Origin: Cryptomeria japonica
Taxonomy: Eukaryota > Streptophyta > Pinopsida > Cupressales > Cupressaceae
DNA length: 64,000 bases
Assembly: GCF_030272615.1 (NCBI RefSeq)
Contig: NC_081407.1
Coordinates: 103,027,897 to 103,091,896, forward strand
Reading direction: 5' to 3'
Under the pieces are notes generated by a model that saw nothing but the letters and a program-made list of their open reading frames with translations, was not told where the DNA came from and ran no database searches. A program made the translations under genes and the position numbers. Below, piece by piece: positions 46,816-57,926 of this stretch (position 1 is the stretch's first letter; each line of letters opens with the position of its first letter).

Positions 46816-47651
46816 TGAAAGGAGCCTAAGTGTGGAATAACGCTTCTAAATGCTAAATCTAACAGGAGAGGTGATGCACAAATTTCTTACAAATTTTTAA
46901 ACAATTGCAAAAGTAGATAAACCCATATAAAATCAGATTTAGCAAATGAAACCACAACACCAAATATATGTGGGAAAACGCTTTCACGAAAAAAAACCCA
47001 CACTCCAAAATCCAGACCCAATTGTATTATTTAGCAACAATAATAGTTACAATACAATACACAAAGCCAATGCTCTTCAGGAGTGGTCTACAATAGATAT
47101 TTCAAGAAGAATTCCAACAGCATAACAACACTTCAACTCATCTCATACAAAACCACAAAGGCATCAACATATTTATAAAGCTCATCACAAAGTGGTATGT
47201 GCACATGGTTTCCAAAACCAAATCCGAAGAAAAAGAGGTAAGTTATGTCACAAGAATCACCTTGCTAATCCAATGACATGTTGCACATAGCAACTTCCAA
47301 AGAAACAACACCTATCTCTTCCATAACCGTCATCTTGCCAAATTCAATGTAAGTACAACATAGAAGTTACCATGACCAAATAGGTGCCTTCCTTACCTCA
47401 CACCACTTGTCAAAAGTGAACTCAAATAATAAATACAATCTGCCAAAATATAACTCTCCATGACTCTTCCATTGAACTAGAAACCGCCATAATCATAATA
47501 GGACATTTAATCATAATCTCAACATAGCAACATATGACACTAGTTCCCAAAAAATAATATTAGGACTTCCAAAGTGGAATGAAAAATAAAACAAAAAATT
47601 AAATTAACAATGTTTGGACTCTAAGGTTGAGACACCTTAATCCAAACCACA
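46816..47651 (-). repeat. Copia-2 left LTR
   Basis: Starts TGAAAGGAGCC and ends about CCAAACCACA. It is collinear with 52412-53232. It is inserted in R copy B between CTAGATTCTAAAA and AAATATCCATACC. Confidence 0.88.
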
Positions 47652-48272
47652 AAATATCCATACCTTTAAATGGGTGTTATTTCTTTTATTTATATTTTTA
47701 TATGTGTTTACTTAGATTTACAAACACACCAACATTGACACAAAATATAAAGAAAAAAAATGTATGCTTCACACTCTTACCTCTATGTTTTAACCTTTAT
47801 TCATAAATGTTGTGATTGCATACTTCAAGCACTTATTTTATCTCTTCTAGAGCACAAATTTTGTCTCTTTTGACACATGTAATGACCCTAAACCATCATG
47901 CAGATCCTTTGAAACTACAAAGCTTGGAATTTAAATGAGGTCTTAAAAGGTGTCAAAGAATCCTATCCCAAGATTATGATATGTTAAGCTATAGTTGTTG
48001 AGAATTGGACTAATTGATGTGATTGTTCAAAGACTCACAAACCCTAGATTTTGCTATCAAGAAGACACAGTAAGTGGGCAAAGAGGTGAATACAAGTCCT
48101 AAAAGGTTATAAATAAACCATAGAATAGTCAGTGGCAAGTAAAAGAGAGGACACAGTCTAGAGACCTAAGTTAATAGTGGAAGAGTGAAACGCAAAACAA
48201 TCATGGAGACAAAGGACTATGATAGGTAGATGAAATGTTGTAAAATCAAGTGCACAGTGAAAAAAAGTTTTA
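47652..48272. repeat. Host-derived segment inside Copia-2, duplicated
   Basis: Its first 240 bp continue the R repeat (matches 30550-30780). The whole 620 bp recurs after the right LTR at 53233-53848. The junction with the element interior lies at about 48272, in an A-rich stretch (GTGAAAAAAAG). Confidence 0.85.
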
Positions 48273-48949
48273 GTGCATCTGCAATATTCGCCAAAGTTTC
48301 AACTCTCTCCAACTTCACCTTTCAATCTTCCACCATATCACAAACAAAATGAAACTATACATCAATATGCTTTGTTCTAGAATGGAACGTAGGATTCTTC
48401 ACTAAACATATAGCACTCTTGCTGTCACAATAGATAGTAATATGTCCTGCATCAAAACCAATATTTGAGCATAATCTCTTAAGCCAAATGGATTCTTTGC
48501 AAGCATGAGTAGGTGTCATGTACTCTGCTTCAGTTGTAGACAAATCAACTACAGCTTGCCACTTACTCATCCAACTCACTACACCACCAAACATTATGAA
48601 CATATATCCACTGGTGGATCTTCTGTTGTCTATGTCACCTGCTCAATCAAAGTCAAAATATTCATGAATACTTAAGGAATGTCAAGATTCAAAACGATTA
48701 CCATGGAAACACAAGGAATACTCAAAAGTACCCCGCAAATATCTGAACACTCTCTTCACTACATCCCAATGCACTTGTTCAGGATTAGCCATTAACTGAC
48801 TAAGGACTCCCACTGCTTGTGCAATATCTGGCCTCGTACAGACCATAGCATACATTAGGCTACCAACAACACTTGCATAAGGAACTCTAGTCATGTCCTC
48901 CATCTTGAAAGGAGACTTTGGATAGTCTTTCATAGAAAGTCTCATCCCC
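48273..48949 (-). pseudogene. Copia-2 RNase H (3' truncated)
   Basis: Minus-strand frames 48945-48682 and 48603-48355 carry VPYASVVGSLMYAM, RPDIAQAVGVLSQ, STTEAEYM, TIYCDSKSAICL and HSRTKHIDV. Downstream codons reach ANIADAL, near the usual C terminus, and are then cut by the junction at about 48272, so the last residues, the polypurine tract and the normal LTR junction are missing. Confidence 0.88.
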
Positions 48950-49728
48950 TATAACACTGGAACAACTAACTTCCTACAATCTATCATGTTGAATCTCTCC
49001 AACACAAAGTTCGCATATTTTCTCTAGCTGACCCAAAGCTTTCTGCGAGCTCTATCCCTTTTGATATCCATTCCCAAAATGTACCTTGTTGCACCTAGCT
49101 CTTTCATCTCAAATTGTTTTGACAACTAAGACTTCAAATCTGAAATCATTCTCTTCCCATTTCCAATAAACAACATATCATCCACATATAGGACAATAAT
49201 GAGAAAATTACCATTTTCAGCTTTATAATAAACATAATGGTCATATTTAGATCTCAGAAATCCCAATGACAACACATAGGTGTTGAATTTATGGTACCAC
49301 ATTTGAGGAAATTGCATAAGACCATAAAGAGATTTCTTTAGCTTGCATACCAGATTCTCTTTACCTTTTTCCATGAAGTGCTCTAGTTGTGACATGTAAA
49401 TTTCCTCCTCCAAGTCACCATGAAGGAAAGTTGTCTTCACATCCATCTACTCAACTTCTAGATCATGAGCTGCTACGAGTGATAACAAAAGCTGAATGGA
49501 TGTCAACATAGCTACAAAAGAGAATATCTCTCCATAATCAATTCCCTCCACCTCAAAATATCCCTTTGTGACTAACCATGCCTTGTACTTCTCAACACTA
49601 CCATCTAGACCAAGTTTCTTCTTGAACACCCATTTACAACCAATGGGTTTTCGTCCTTCAGGGATAGGTACTAGATCCCATGTAGCATTCTTATTCAATG
49701 CAACCATCTTTTTATTCATGGCTTCCAT
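48950..49728 (-). pseudogene. Copia-2 reverse transcriptase
   Basis: Frames 49728-49447 (NATWDLVPIPEGRKPIGCKWVF is the block-1 region) and 49446-49126 (MDVKTTFLHGDLEEEIYM, then VLYVDDMLFIG) give the core palm with the catalytic YVDD. One stop between them replaces the residue before MDVK, and more follow near 49125. Catalytic residues are intact. Confidence 0.9.
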
Positions 49729-51169
49729 CTAGGAATCTGCATCATGCATACCCATAGCCTCTCTAATAGTCCTAGGCTCACTAGTGTTAGTAATCAAAGC
49801 ATAAATTCAATTGGAATTCAACATATAATATCCAAACCTTTTAGGTTAATAACCATATCTATCAGGTTGCCACCTTTCATGCGTAGACCTCCTCAAAGAA
49901 TGAGGTTGAGGATCTTGTTCCTCTTCTAAACTCTCTAAGTTGCTAGAGATCCTCTCATTATCAAGTCCCGTAGGAGTACGTAGTTCAACTCTCTCAGGAG
50001 TTGGTGGAATCTGAACTACCTCCTTTTGTTTCTCTTCCTTGGCTACAAATATAGTATGAAAGGTTTCATCTCATGAAAGATAACACTTCTTCTATAGAGC
50101 ACCTTCTCTGCAATTGGATCCCAAAGCTTTTACCCTTTCACACCAAAACCATAGCCGATGAAGATACTTTTAACCGTCGTGTTCTCCAATTTAGATCTTT
50201 TTTCACTAGGCACATGAGCATATGCCTCATAGCCAAAGAATCTAAGATGTCTCAATGAGATATTTTTACCAGACCATGCCTCCATAGGGGTCTTTTCAAC
50301 AAGTGCCAAAGTAGGAGATCTGTTAATCAGATAATATGCAGTGGCTACCGCCTTAGCCCAGAACTTTTGTTCAAACCCAACACCACTTAGCATACTCATA
50401 TCCATCTCTATCAGTGTTTTGTTCATCCTCTCTGCAACTCCACTTTGTTGTAGTGCATTTGGAGTTGTCTTATGTCTTTCAATCCCTTGGTCCTTACAGA
50501 ACTTGTCGAACTTAGCAGAACAAAACTCACCACCATTATCCATCCTCAAACACTTAATTTTCCTACCAGTCTGATTTTCAACCAAGGACTTAAATTACTT
50601 AAACCAATTGAAAAATTTAAATTTACTTCTAAGGAAATAAATAAATGTCCTTATAGAATAGTCATCTATGAAAAAAACAAAGTGCACAAATCTATTTAAT
50701 GAAGGCACATTAATTGGACCAAAAAAATCAAAATAAACATAGTCCAAAATCCCAAAAGACTTATGAGAACTAGAATAAAAAGAAACACGGTGTTGTTTTC
50801 CATAAACACAATGTTCATAAAAGTCAAACTTGAGATTACAATCATCAAGGCCTTCAACAAGGCTCTTATTTTTCAAGGCTCATAAGCCCTTTTACCTATG
50901 TGGCCAAGTCTTTGGTGCCACAAAATTGTCTTCTCAACTAGGAGCTTCATCTCCAAAGCATTAGCACCCTTAGGTACCCAGAAAGAATGATCATCAGATG
51001 TTGAAACAACAGTCTTCTTTTCTACTTGATCTGACGGTGAGGATGAAGAATCCAAAGATCTTTTCTTGGACTTCACATAAGCAATATTGCACTGAATCAT
51101 GCATGCATCCAGCTTATACAAGGTGCCAATCCAAACATCCTTAGCAAGAACCATAGAATCTATGTTCAT
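49729..51169 (-). pseudogene. Copia-2 integrase
   Basis: 51169-50873 ends in the gag-pre-integrase block with ILWHQRLGHIGKRAYEP (both His of the zinc finger); 50876-50595 has EHCVYGKQHRV (one Cys pair member is Tyr-adjacent) and FDFFGP. 50585-50130 has RMDNGGEF and GVAERMNKT, giving the second Asp and the Glu, then the FFGYEAYAHVP and SIFIGYGFGVKG blocks. The core triad looks intact although stops separate the pieces. Confidence 0.88.
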
Positions 51170-51540
51170 CTTAAATCTACCTTGCGAGAAAACAACCTAC
51201 ACTCCCACATTGCTCATCTTGCTAACTAAAAGGAGGTTTCTTGCCAAACCAAGGATTTGCAAGACACCATCAATACCCTTCACTCTACCATCAAGGAATC
51301 AAATCTTGACTCTTCCATGGCCAACAACCTTTAGGTGAGAATTATCACCCAAGTACACCTTCCCACCATCATATTCTTCATATTTTGAGAGTCAATCCCT
51401 GTGAGAGGTCTTGTGGAAATAAGCACCCGAGTCAATCAACCATACATATTCTGATGCATGGGTTGCCAAGGAAGCAACAAAAGCATCCACGTCATCTTTA
51501 GATTATTTATTGGAATCAAAATCAGAGGAATTCTTGTTTT
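51170..51540 (-). pseudogene. Copia-2 protease
   Basis: The minus strand reads VWLIDSGAYFHKT, the copia DSG protease site, at about 51410-51450. It is followed by VYLGDNSHLKVVGHG and LARNLLLVSKMSN. Stops interrupt it at several points. Confidence 0.82.
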
Positions 51541-52290
51541 CTTTTTCTTCTCCTCTTTACAATGTTTTCAGAAATGATCGGATTTGTCATAGTTCCAACA
51601 TTTCACCTTAGAATTTTTACCATGAGACTTATATCTCCCCAAAGACTTTGATTTACCCTTCTTTACCTTTTTCTTGTCTTTCTCCTTCAATCTACCATGA
51701 GCAACCATGGCCTCTTTATCCATCTCAGAAGTCTTTCTTTGCATCTCTTCAAATAGCAACGAAGAAACCAAATCCTCCATCTTGAAAGTGGTTGGTGTGC
51801 TTCCAATGGCCATCACAAGGTGATCCCATGAATCTAGCAAAGAACATAAAAGAAGCTTGCATTTTTCATGATCATCAATCTTATCACCAATAGAAATAAT
51901 TTGAGCAACCAATATTTTAAATGCATTCAGGTGATCTACAATGGATCCTCCTTCCTCCATCATCAGAGAATACAATTTTTTTCTTAGGTATAACTTATTT
52001 ACTAAGGATTTCCCTTGATAAATATCACCAAGCTTCCTCCAAACTGCAGTTGCAGTCTTCTCCTCATGGACATTCAAGAGCACTGAATCAGTTAGATAGA
52101 GTCTTATCAAACCCTTGACTCTCTGATCCATTTTGTCCTATTCATCATGCGGTGTATTTTTGGGTTTTGTCGAAGAAACTGCAGCCCATAGATCTATATT
52201 CACGAGCATGTCTTCCATTTTCAGTTTCCACAACTCAAAATTGCTTCCATTAAATTTATCCATCTCTATTTTGTTGGATGTTCTTGTCAT
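51541..52290 (-). pseudogene. Copia-2 gag
   Basis: The ATG at 52290 gives MTRTSNKIEMDKFNGSNF, then WKLKMEDML. After one stop close to 52138 the same frame continues as 52131-51568 with the UBN2 Gag body (VNKLYLRKKLYSLMM, LLCSLLDSWDHLV). The knuckle reads CWNYDKSDHF then a stop, so a Cys and the Gly are lost. About 240 codons remain in frame. Confidence 0.88.
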
Positions 52291-52397
52291 AACTAACCTG
52301 CAACCAAGTTATGAAATCTTCCACTGCAAAACTCCCACTAAAACTAGATTAGCACAAAAAATCCCATCAACCCAACAACAATAACAAAGCTGGTCAG

Positions 52398-52409
52398 GCT
52401 CTGATACCA
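52398..52409 (-). other. Copia-2 primer-binding site
   Basis: The minus strand reads TGGTATCAGAGC, a perfect tRNA-iMet complement, two bases inside the right LTR. Confidence 0.92.
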
Positions 52410-52411
52410 AT

Positions 52412-53232
52412 TGAAAGGAAGCCTAAGTGTGGAATAACTCTTCCAAATGCTAAATCTAACAGGAGAGGTGATGCAAAAAATTATTACAACCTTTTTAAAA
52501 ATTGCAAAATTAGATAAACACATATAAAATAAGATTCAACAAATGAAACCACAACACCAAATATACGTGGGAAAACACCGACACTCCAAATGCCAGACTC
52601 AATTGTATTATTTAGCAACAATAGTAGTTACAATACAATGCACAGAGCCAATGCTCTTCAATAGTAGTCTACAATAGAGATTTCGAGAATAATTCCAGCA
52701 ACATAACAACCCTTCAACTTTTCTCATACAAAACCACTAAGGCATCAACATATTTATAAAGCTCATCACAAAGTGGTATGTGCACATGGTTTCCAAAACC
52801 AACTCCAAAGAACAAGAGGTAAGTTGTTTCACAAGAAACACCTTGCTAATCCAATGACACGTTGCACATAGCAACTTCTGAAGCAACAACACCTATCTCT
52901 TCCAAAACCATCATCTTGCCAAATGCAATGTAAGTACAACATAGAAGTTACCATCACTGAATAAGTGCCTTCCTTACCTCACACCACTTGTCAAAAGTGA
53001 ACTTAAATAATAAATACAATCTGCCAAAATATAACTCTCCATGACTCTTCCACTAAACTAGAAACTGCCATAATCATAATAGGAAATTTAATCATAATCT
53101 CGACATAGCAACATATGACACTAGTTCCCAAAAAATAATATTAAGACTTCCAAAGTGGAATGAAAAATAAAACAAAAAATTAAATTAGCAATGTTCGGAC
53201 TCTAAGGTTGAGACACCTTAATCCAAAACACA
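52412..53232 (-). repeat. Copia-2 5' LTR (right)
   Basis: TGAAAGGAAGCC..CAAAACACA, collinear with 46816-47651, 821 bp. Confidence 0.9.
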
Positions 53233-53848
53233 AATATCCATACCTTTTAATGGGTGTTATTTCTTTTATTTCTATTTTTATACTTGTTTACTTAGATTTA
53301 CAGACACACCAACATTGATACAAAATATAAATAAAAAAATTGTATGCTTCACACTCTTACCTCTATTTTTTAACCATTATTCATAAATTTTGTGATTGTA
53401 TACTTCTAGTACTTATTTTATCTCTTCTAGAGCACAAGTTTTGTCTCTTTTGACACATGTAATGACCCTAAACCATCATGTGGATCCTTTGAAACTGTAG
53501 AGCTTGGAATTTAAATGAGGTCTTAAAAGGTGTCAAAGAATCCTATCCCAAGATTATGATATGTCAAGCTATAGTTGTTGAGAATTTGACTCATTGATGT
53601 GTGTGTTCAAAGACTAACAAACCCTAGATTTTGGTATCAAGAAGACACAGTAAGTCGGCAAAGAGGTGAATAGCAGTCCTAGAAAGTTATAAATAAACCA
53701 TAGAACAGTTAGTGACAAGTAAAAGAGAGGATATAGTCTAGAGACCTAAGTTAACAATGGAAGAGTGAAACACAAAACAATCATGGAGACAAAGGACTGT
53801 GATAGGTAGATGAAATGTTGTAAAATCAAGTGCAAAGTGAAAAAAACT
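53233..53848. repeat. Second copy of the host-derived segment
   Basis: Matches 47652-48272 throughout, to the A-run GTGAAAAAAACTT. The two copies then diverge: here into 53849 onward, there into Copia-2 RNase H. Confidence 0.85.
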
Positions 53849-54410
53849 TAAATAAACAAGAGGATGGTGGATAGTTCGATCCCTACCATATTCCTGCCAT
53901 ATTCAATTTTGAGGGACGAGTTCATTTTTGTGTGTGACAATGATATCAAGGAAAGATAGCAGCCTATTATGAACATGATGACAGTCATGTCCTTAATCAT
54001 GAAAAGTCAAGGCTATATAATGTATTGCAGAAACAAGTGTTGTGGAGTTCAAATACAAAAAAAATTTGCTTTCATATCTACAATTTCAGGGTATCAAGAA
54101 GTTATTCAAAACATAAATCAAAAATATTTGTCTAAGGTTGTTGAAGAAGAATATAATGGAGTCAATTGTTGCCATAGTAGGCTTTTGGTGTTGTGGTTTG
54201 TGATGATGAAATTGCTGCAAGCTATCATAACATTGTTTTGTAGTGAAAGGATCCCATTGCACATGTTGGAGCTATAGTTATAAGAAGGCCATAAAAATTC
54301 GAGGTAAATTATTGGCTATTGATAATGATTTTTTTCATATGTGAAAAGTTGTGCTTATAGGAAGATTGTCCATTAAGACAAACAAAGTCAATAAAGAAAA
54401 CCACATTAAA
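53849..54410 (+). other. Unrecognised DNA with one 102-codon frame
   Basis: The frame 53969-54277 (KCCGVQIQKKFAFIST, then EEEYNGVNCCHSR) has a few Cys and no recognised family. There is no duplicate elsewhere in the window. It may be a decayed gene or element fragment. A non-autonomous LTR element begins at 54411. Confidence 0.3.
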
Positions 54411-54452
54411 TGGTCCAAGTGGATACAGACCAGTCAATGGGTGTCACGTGGA

Positions 54453-54506
54453 AAGTCAAAGGGTTTCGTTTTTTTTAAAAAAATGTTTGTTAGGGAGTTC
54501 GATCTC
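54453..54506 (+). promoter_or_regulatory. tRNA-like A and B boxes in the LTR, plus strand
   Basis: AAGTCAAAGGG (54453-54463) matches the A-box pattern TRGYNNARNGG at all but the first base. AGTTCGATCTC (54496-54506) resembles the B box GGTTCRANYCC with two differences, set in an inverted pair like a T arm (TTAG..CTAA). The gap is 32 nt, as in tRNA genes. The 3' LTR has AGGTCAAAGGG at 56882 and AGTTTGATCCC at 56926. A T8 run between the boxes would hinder pol III. Confidence 0.45.
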
Positions 54507-54630
54507 CTAACCTCCCATTCCCTATTTCCCCTCTTTCTCATTGCACCATTATTCCATCATTTACTATTTTTAAATGGAACTTTATTTTATTGTGAAAGCA
54601 TGCAGAAATTGTGTTTAAACATGGTCGACG

Positions 54631-54641
54631 AGGGTTGAACC
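54631..54641 (-). promoter_or_regulatory. B-box-like element in 5' LTR, minus strand
   Basis: The minus strand reads GGTTCAACCCT, one base off the B-box pattern. The partner A box seen in the 3' LTR is deleted here. Confidence 0.45.
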
Positions 54642-55416
54642 CCCAACCAACCACTTATAAAAGTGTTTTACCACTATGTTTTTAATATGTGGGTTATAAC
54701 CTATTTAAATGTCGTTTTAAGGTCGTTTAATAACAAATAACCTGTTATGGTTAAAACAACCCCAAATTCATACATGGGCCAAATTTGTAAATAGGAAAAG
54801 GCTATAAACACATTGTATGAGAGTTATAAGGGGTTATATTTGTTATTTATGGTTTTAAGTCTTATTCAACATATTTTATGTATTTAAGGGGCCTATGGGT
54901 TTTTGAAAATTCATTCTTGGACATAGGGAATTGAGAGTAGTCTCTTAGAACAACAAGGGGAGATAAAAACTCAATGTTTTCTCTGAGAGGATATTGTATG
55001 ACTCTTAAGTCTTTTTTCAAGGTCTTGTTGCCTATGTACTCTTGTTGAGAGGGAGAGTTGCAATTTCATTGCTTAGCATTGTGAATGTGACAGAAGGACT
55101 CAGCAAGATGCTAGAAAGTTCTTGTTAAGACAGTGTGGAAGTGGGAAGAGCCTATTGGTAACAATCTTCCTTGGAAACAGATTGTAACTCGAAGAAAGAC
55201 CATGGTGATGTAATAAAATTTGCTTCATATTAATGGCATCGATCACGCATGTTTGCAAATCTGGAGACATGGCCAAAGTTGGGTGAACTCAATTATCAAA
55301 TCTCTTTGTCTCTCTTTTTTTCAACACATGACTTTGTCAACTTATTTTCTTTCTAGATATATTAGTGAATCTAACTAGTGTTGAGTGATTCATACTAAGG
55401 AGTTTACAGATCAATT

Positions 55417-55428
55417 TAGTATCAAAGT
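55417..55428 (+). other. Decayed primer-binding site
   Basis: TAGTATCAAAGT differs from the iMet complement TGGTATCAGAGC by three transitions (two G to A, one C to T). It lies three bases after the LTR. Confidence 0.6.
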
Positions 55429-55578
55429 TGGTCTGACAAGTTGCAGGTTGTGAGATACTTGGAGCAAATTCAAGCAAAGTGAGGCAAGATATCTTCACAT
55501 AAGGAAAATCAGTTTCCTTTTGCCTGCGATGCATAATTTTATAAGGCCTTCATGGTGATGTGATCCAAGGTTGATGAG

Positions 55579-56628
55579 ATGTATGAGGAACGGAAATCCA
55601 AAAAAGAAGGCTTGTCGAAGAAAGCCAAATATGCAGATTTAGTGAAAGATCCTCATTCTTCTCATTCTCTTCCTTGTTCTCTTGGTGATTCCCAAATACA
55701 ATCTCAAAGTGTTGGATTGAGGTTGTTAACCAAGATGGGCTACAAATGAAAGGGCCTTGGAATTCATGGACAAGGTATGGTTGAACCTGTGAAGGTGGAA
55801 GCTAGATCTTGCTATGCAGGATTGGGGTATGGTGAAGGAGAATGCTCCAAGGTAGCGGATGGAAAGAATTCTCTAAAAGAAGAACCATCTCAAGAACAAT
55901 CTGAGAGAGGAAATAACACATCACCTTCTGGAAGTGGTGACACATGCAAGATGTCCAAGAGAAGAACTAACATAGATTCTCCTCGGCATGCATGCACAAA
56001 GGGTGACCATCAAAGGTATAACAAGCTTGATTATTCCAATGTTCCTTTTGATTATAAGATGGTTGAAAACTTAGGAAGTTTGTGGTTTAGAAAACCATGC
56101 ACATTTTGTGGGCTGAATTACCATAGTGTTTTCAAGTGTTGGAAAAGAATTGCTTTGTACAAGAAAGTTGAGTCGACTAGGAAAGGGACATGGCATAAAG
56201 ACCCATATCCAGTTCAAAGGAATGAGAAGGGAAAGAAAGGATGGATGTTGAAAATGCCTTGCTCTTATCACAAGAAATAGGGTGGAAATCAAGAAGCTAA
56301 CTGTTGGAAGCTTCATCTAGAACTTCATCTGAAGAAGGACATGAAGATTACAGATGATTCTCTGTTGGTGAATACAAGGCAAATGAAGAGGCTTGTGTAT
56401 GTGAGAAAAACTTCTTTGCTCATGTCTGAAAAGATGGGAAAAGTAGGTGATCTGAAGCATGAAGATGAAGTAGTTTCTTGTAAGCCTAACTATCATATGT
56501 TTCAGGGATCATCAGTACTGCAATATGAGAATTTGTTGTGGGAACCTGTCAAGAGGATTAAAAGTATTGTTAACTCATTGTCATTAATATCCTTGCATTT
56601 TTTGTTACTGCTAATGTGTTGCACATAG
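55579..56628 (+). pseudogene. G-patch plus zinc-finger protein of a non-autonomous LTR element
   Basis: One frame of 350 codons with two internal stops (TGA at 55747, TAG at 56278). Residues about 47-85 form a G-patch-like segment, an RNA-binding Gly-rich motif: LLTKMGYK, then KGLGIHGQG, VEPVKVEARSCYAGLGYG. Around residues 174-188 a CCHC finger reads CTFCGLNYHSVFKC. Near 229-246 a second Cys/His cluster (CSYHKK .. ANCWKLH) spans the TAG. The C terminus is hydrophobic. It could be a nucleocapsid-like packaging protein, or a captured host RNA-binding gene. The first stop falls inside the G-patch where Gly or another residue is expected. The ATG at 55579 follows an in-frame stop at 55561. Confidence 0.65.
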
Positions 56629-56830
56629 ATAATAGTTGGGATAATGAATGCAGAAGGGTGTGAGAAAATGCAAATGGGTAGCAATATGATTGCAGTTTTC
56701 ATAGTTTTTGTACAACTTTTTGTTGAAGCAAGTGGACAAATAGGGTGGACACATATTGGACAAGTGGGAAGTTGTTTTTCTTACTCAGTGTCTGATTAAG
56801 AACCTTTTGGAGGCCCTAAAGCTTCTCAAT

Positions 56831-56839
56831 GGGGAGGAA
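56831..56839 (+). other. Polypurine tract
   Basis: GGGGAGGAA directly before the TG of the second LTR. Confidence 0.8.
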
Positions 56840-57926
56840 TGATCCAAGTGGACCCAGACCAGTCAATGGGTGCCACATGGAAGGTCAAAGGGTTTCAATT
56901 TTAAAAATAAAAAAAATTGTTTGGGAGTTTGATCCCCTAACCTCTCATTCCCTATTTTCCCTCTTTGTCCTTGCATCATTATTCTGCTATTTACTATTTT
57001 TAAATGGCACTTTGTTTTATTGTGAAAGCATGTAGAAATTATGTTTAAATGTGGTTGATGGGGATTGAACCCCCAACCAACCACTTCTAAAAGCGTTTTG
57101 CCACCATTACACTACACTATGGCTTTGTAATATATGCGGGCTATAACCTATTTAAACATCATTTTAAGGCTATTCAATAACAAATAACCTATTATGGTTA
57201 AAACCAACCCCAAATTCTTACATGGGGCCAAATTTGCAAATAGGAAAAGGCTATAGACACATTGTATGGGAGTTATAAGGGATTATATTTGGTATTTATG
57301 GTTTTAAGCCTTATTAGGCATATTTTATGTATTTAAGGGGGCTATGGGTTTTTGAAAATTCATTCCTGGACATAGAGAATTCAGAGTAGTCTCTTATAAC
57401 AATAAGGGGAGATAAAAACTCAGTTTTTGCTTTGAGAGGATATTGTATGACTCTTAAGTCATTTTGTAAGGGCTTGTTTCCTATGTCCTCTCATTGAGAG
57501 CGAAAGTTGCAATTTCATTACTTTAGCATTGTGAATGTGACAAAAGGACTTGGTAGGATGGTAGAAAGTTCTTGACAGGACAGTGTGGAAGGGTGAAGAG
57601 CCTATTGGTAACAATCTTCCTTGGAAACATATTGTAACTCAAAGAAAGACCAAGGTGATGTAAGAACATTTTCTTCATAGTAATGGCATTGATCACGCAT
57701 GTTTGCGGATCTAGAGACGTAGCCAAAGTTTGTTGAGCTCCTTTATCAAATCTCTTTGTCTCTCTTTTTATGGATGCATGATTTTGTTAGCTTATTTACT
57801 TTCTTGCATATTATGTGTTTATTTTCTCAATTCACAAGAAATGTCAGTTGCGATCTTTAAATTAAATTTGTATCTTAGTGAATCTAACCAATGTTGAGTG
57901 ATTCATAATAATGAGTTTACAGATCA
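56840..57926 (+). repeat. 3' LTR of the non-autonomous element
   Basis: TGATCCAAGTGG..TTACAGATCA, collinear with the 5' LTR. Confidence 0.88.
57061..57114 (-). promoter_or_regulatory. tRNA-like A and B boxes in 3' LTR, minus strand
   Basis: On the minus strand TAGTGTAATGG (57104-57114) matches the A-box pattern TRGYNNARNGG fully. GGTTCAATCCC (57061-57071) matches the B-box pattern GGTTCRANYCC fully. The gap is 32 nt, the tRNA-gene spacing. The B box sits in GGGG..CCCC like a T arm. The region could be a tRNA-derived SINE head fixed in the LTR, or a promoter of the element. Confidence 0.55.

Larger units (their letters stand above)
46816..53232 (-). mobile_element. Copia-2: Ty1/copia (Tork/TNT-like), rearranged left end
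   Basis: LTR copies at 46816-47651 and 52412-53232 bracket minus-strand gag, protease, integrase, RT and RNase H. The Gag and RNase H ends resemble the Tork/Tnt1 group. Unusually, the left LTR is not followed by the element's 3' end: 47652-48272 is host R-family sequence, and the internal region starts abruptly inside the last RNase H codons. The same host segment also follows the right LTR (53233-53848). The element is therefore rearranged and broken by many stops. Confidence 0.88.
54411..55413 (+). repeat. 5' LTR of the non-autonomous element
   Basis: TGGTCCAAGTGG..TTACAGATCA. It aligns with 56840-57926; the second copy has about 85 bp more, mainly near its 3' end (57830-57870) and at 57104-57115. 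Confidence 0.88.
54411..57926 (+). mobile_element. Non-autonomous LTR element with a G-patch/zinc-finger ORF
   Basis: LTRs of 1.0 and 1.09 kb (54411-55413 and 56840-57926) have TG..CA ends. A decayed iMet-type primer site follows the first and a polypurine tract (GGGGAGGAA) precedes the second. The 1.43 kb interior has one reading sense and no protease, RT or integrase. Flanks are ttaaa and tttaa, so the target duplication is unclear. It is larger than a TRIM, and its short interior is a poor match to a classical LARD. It would depend on another element's enzymes. Confidence 0.85.
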
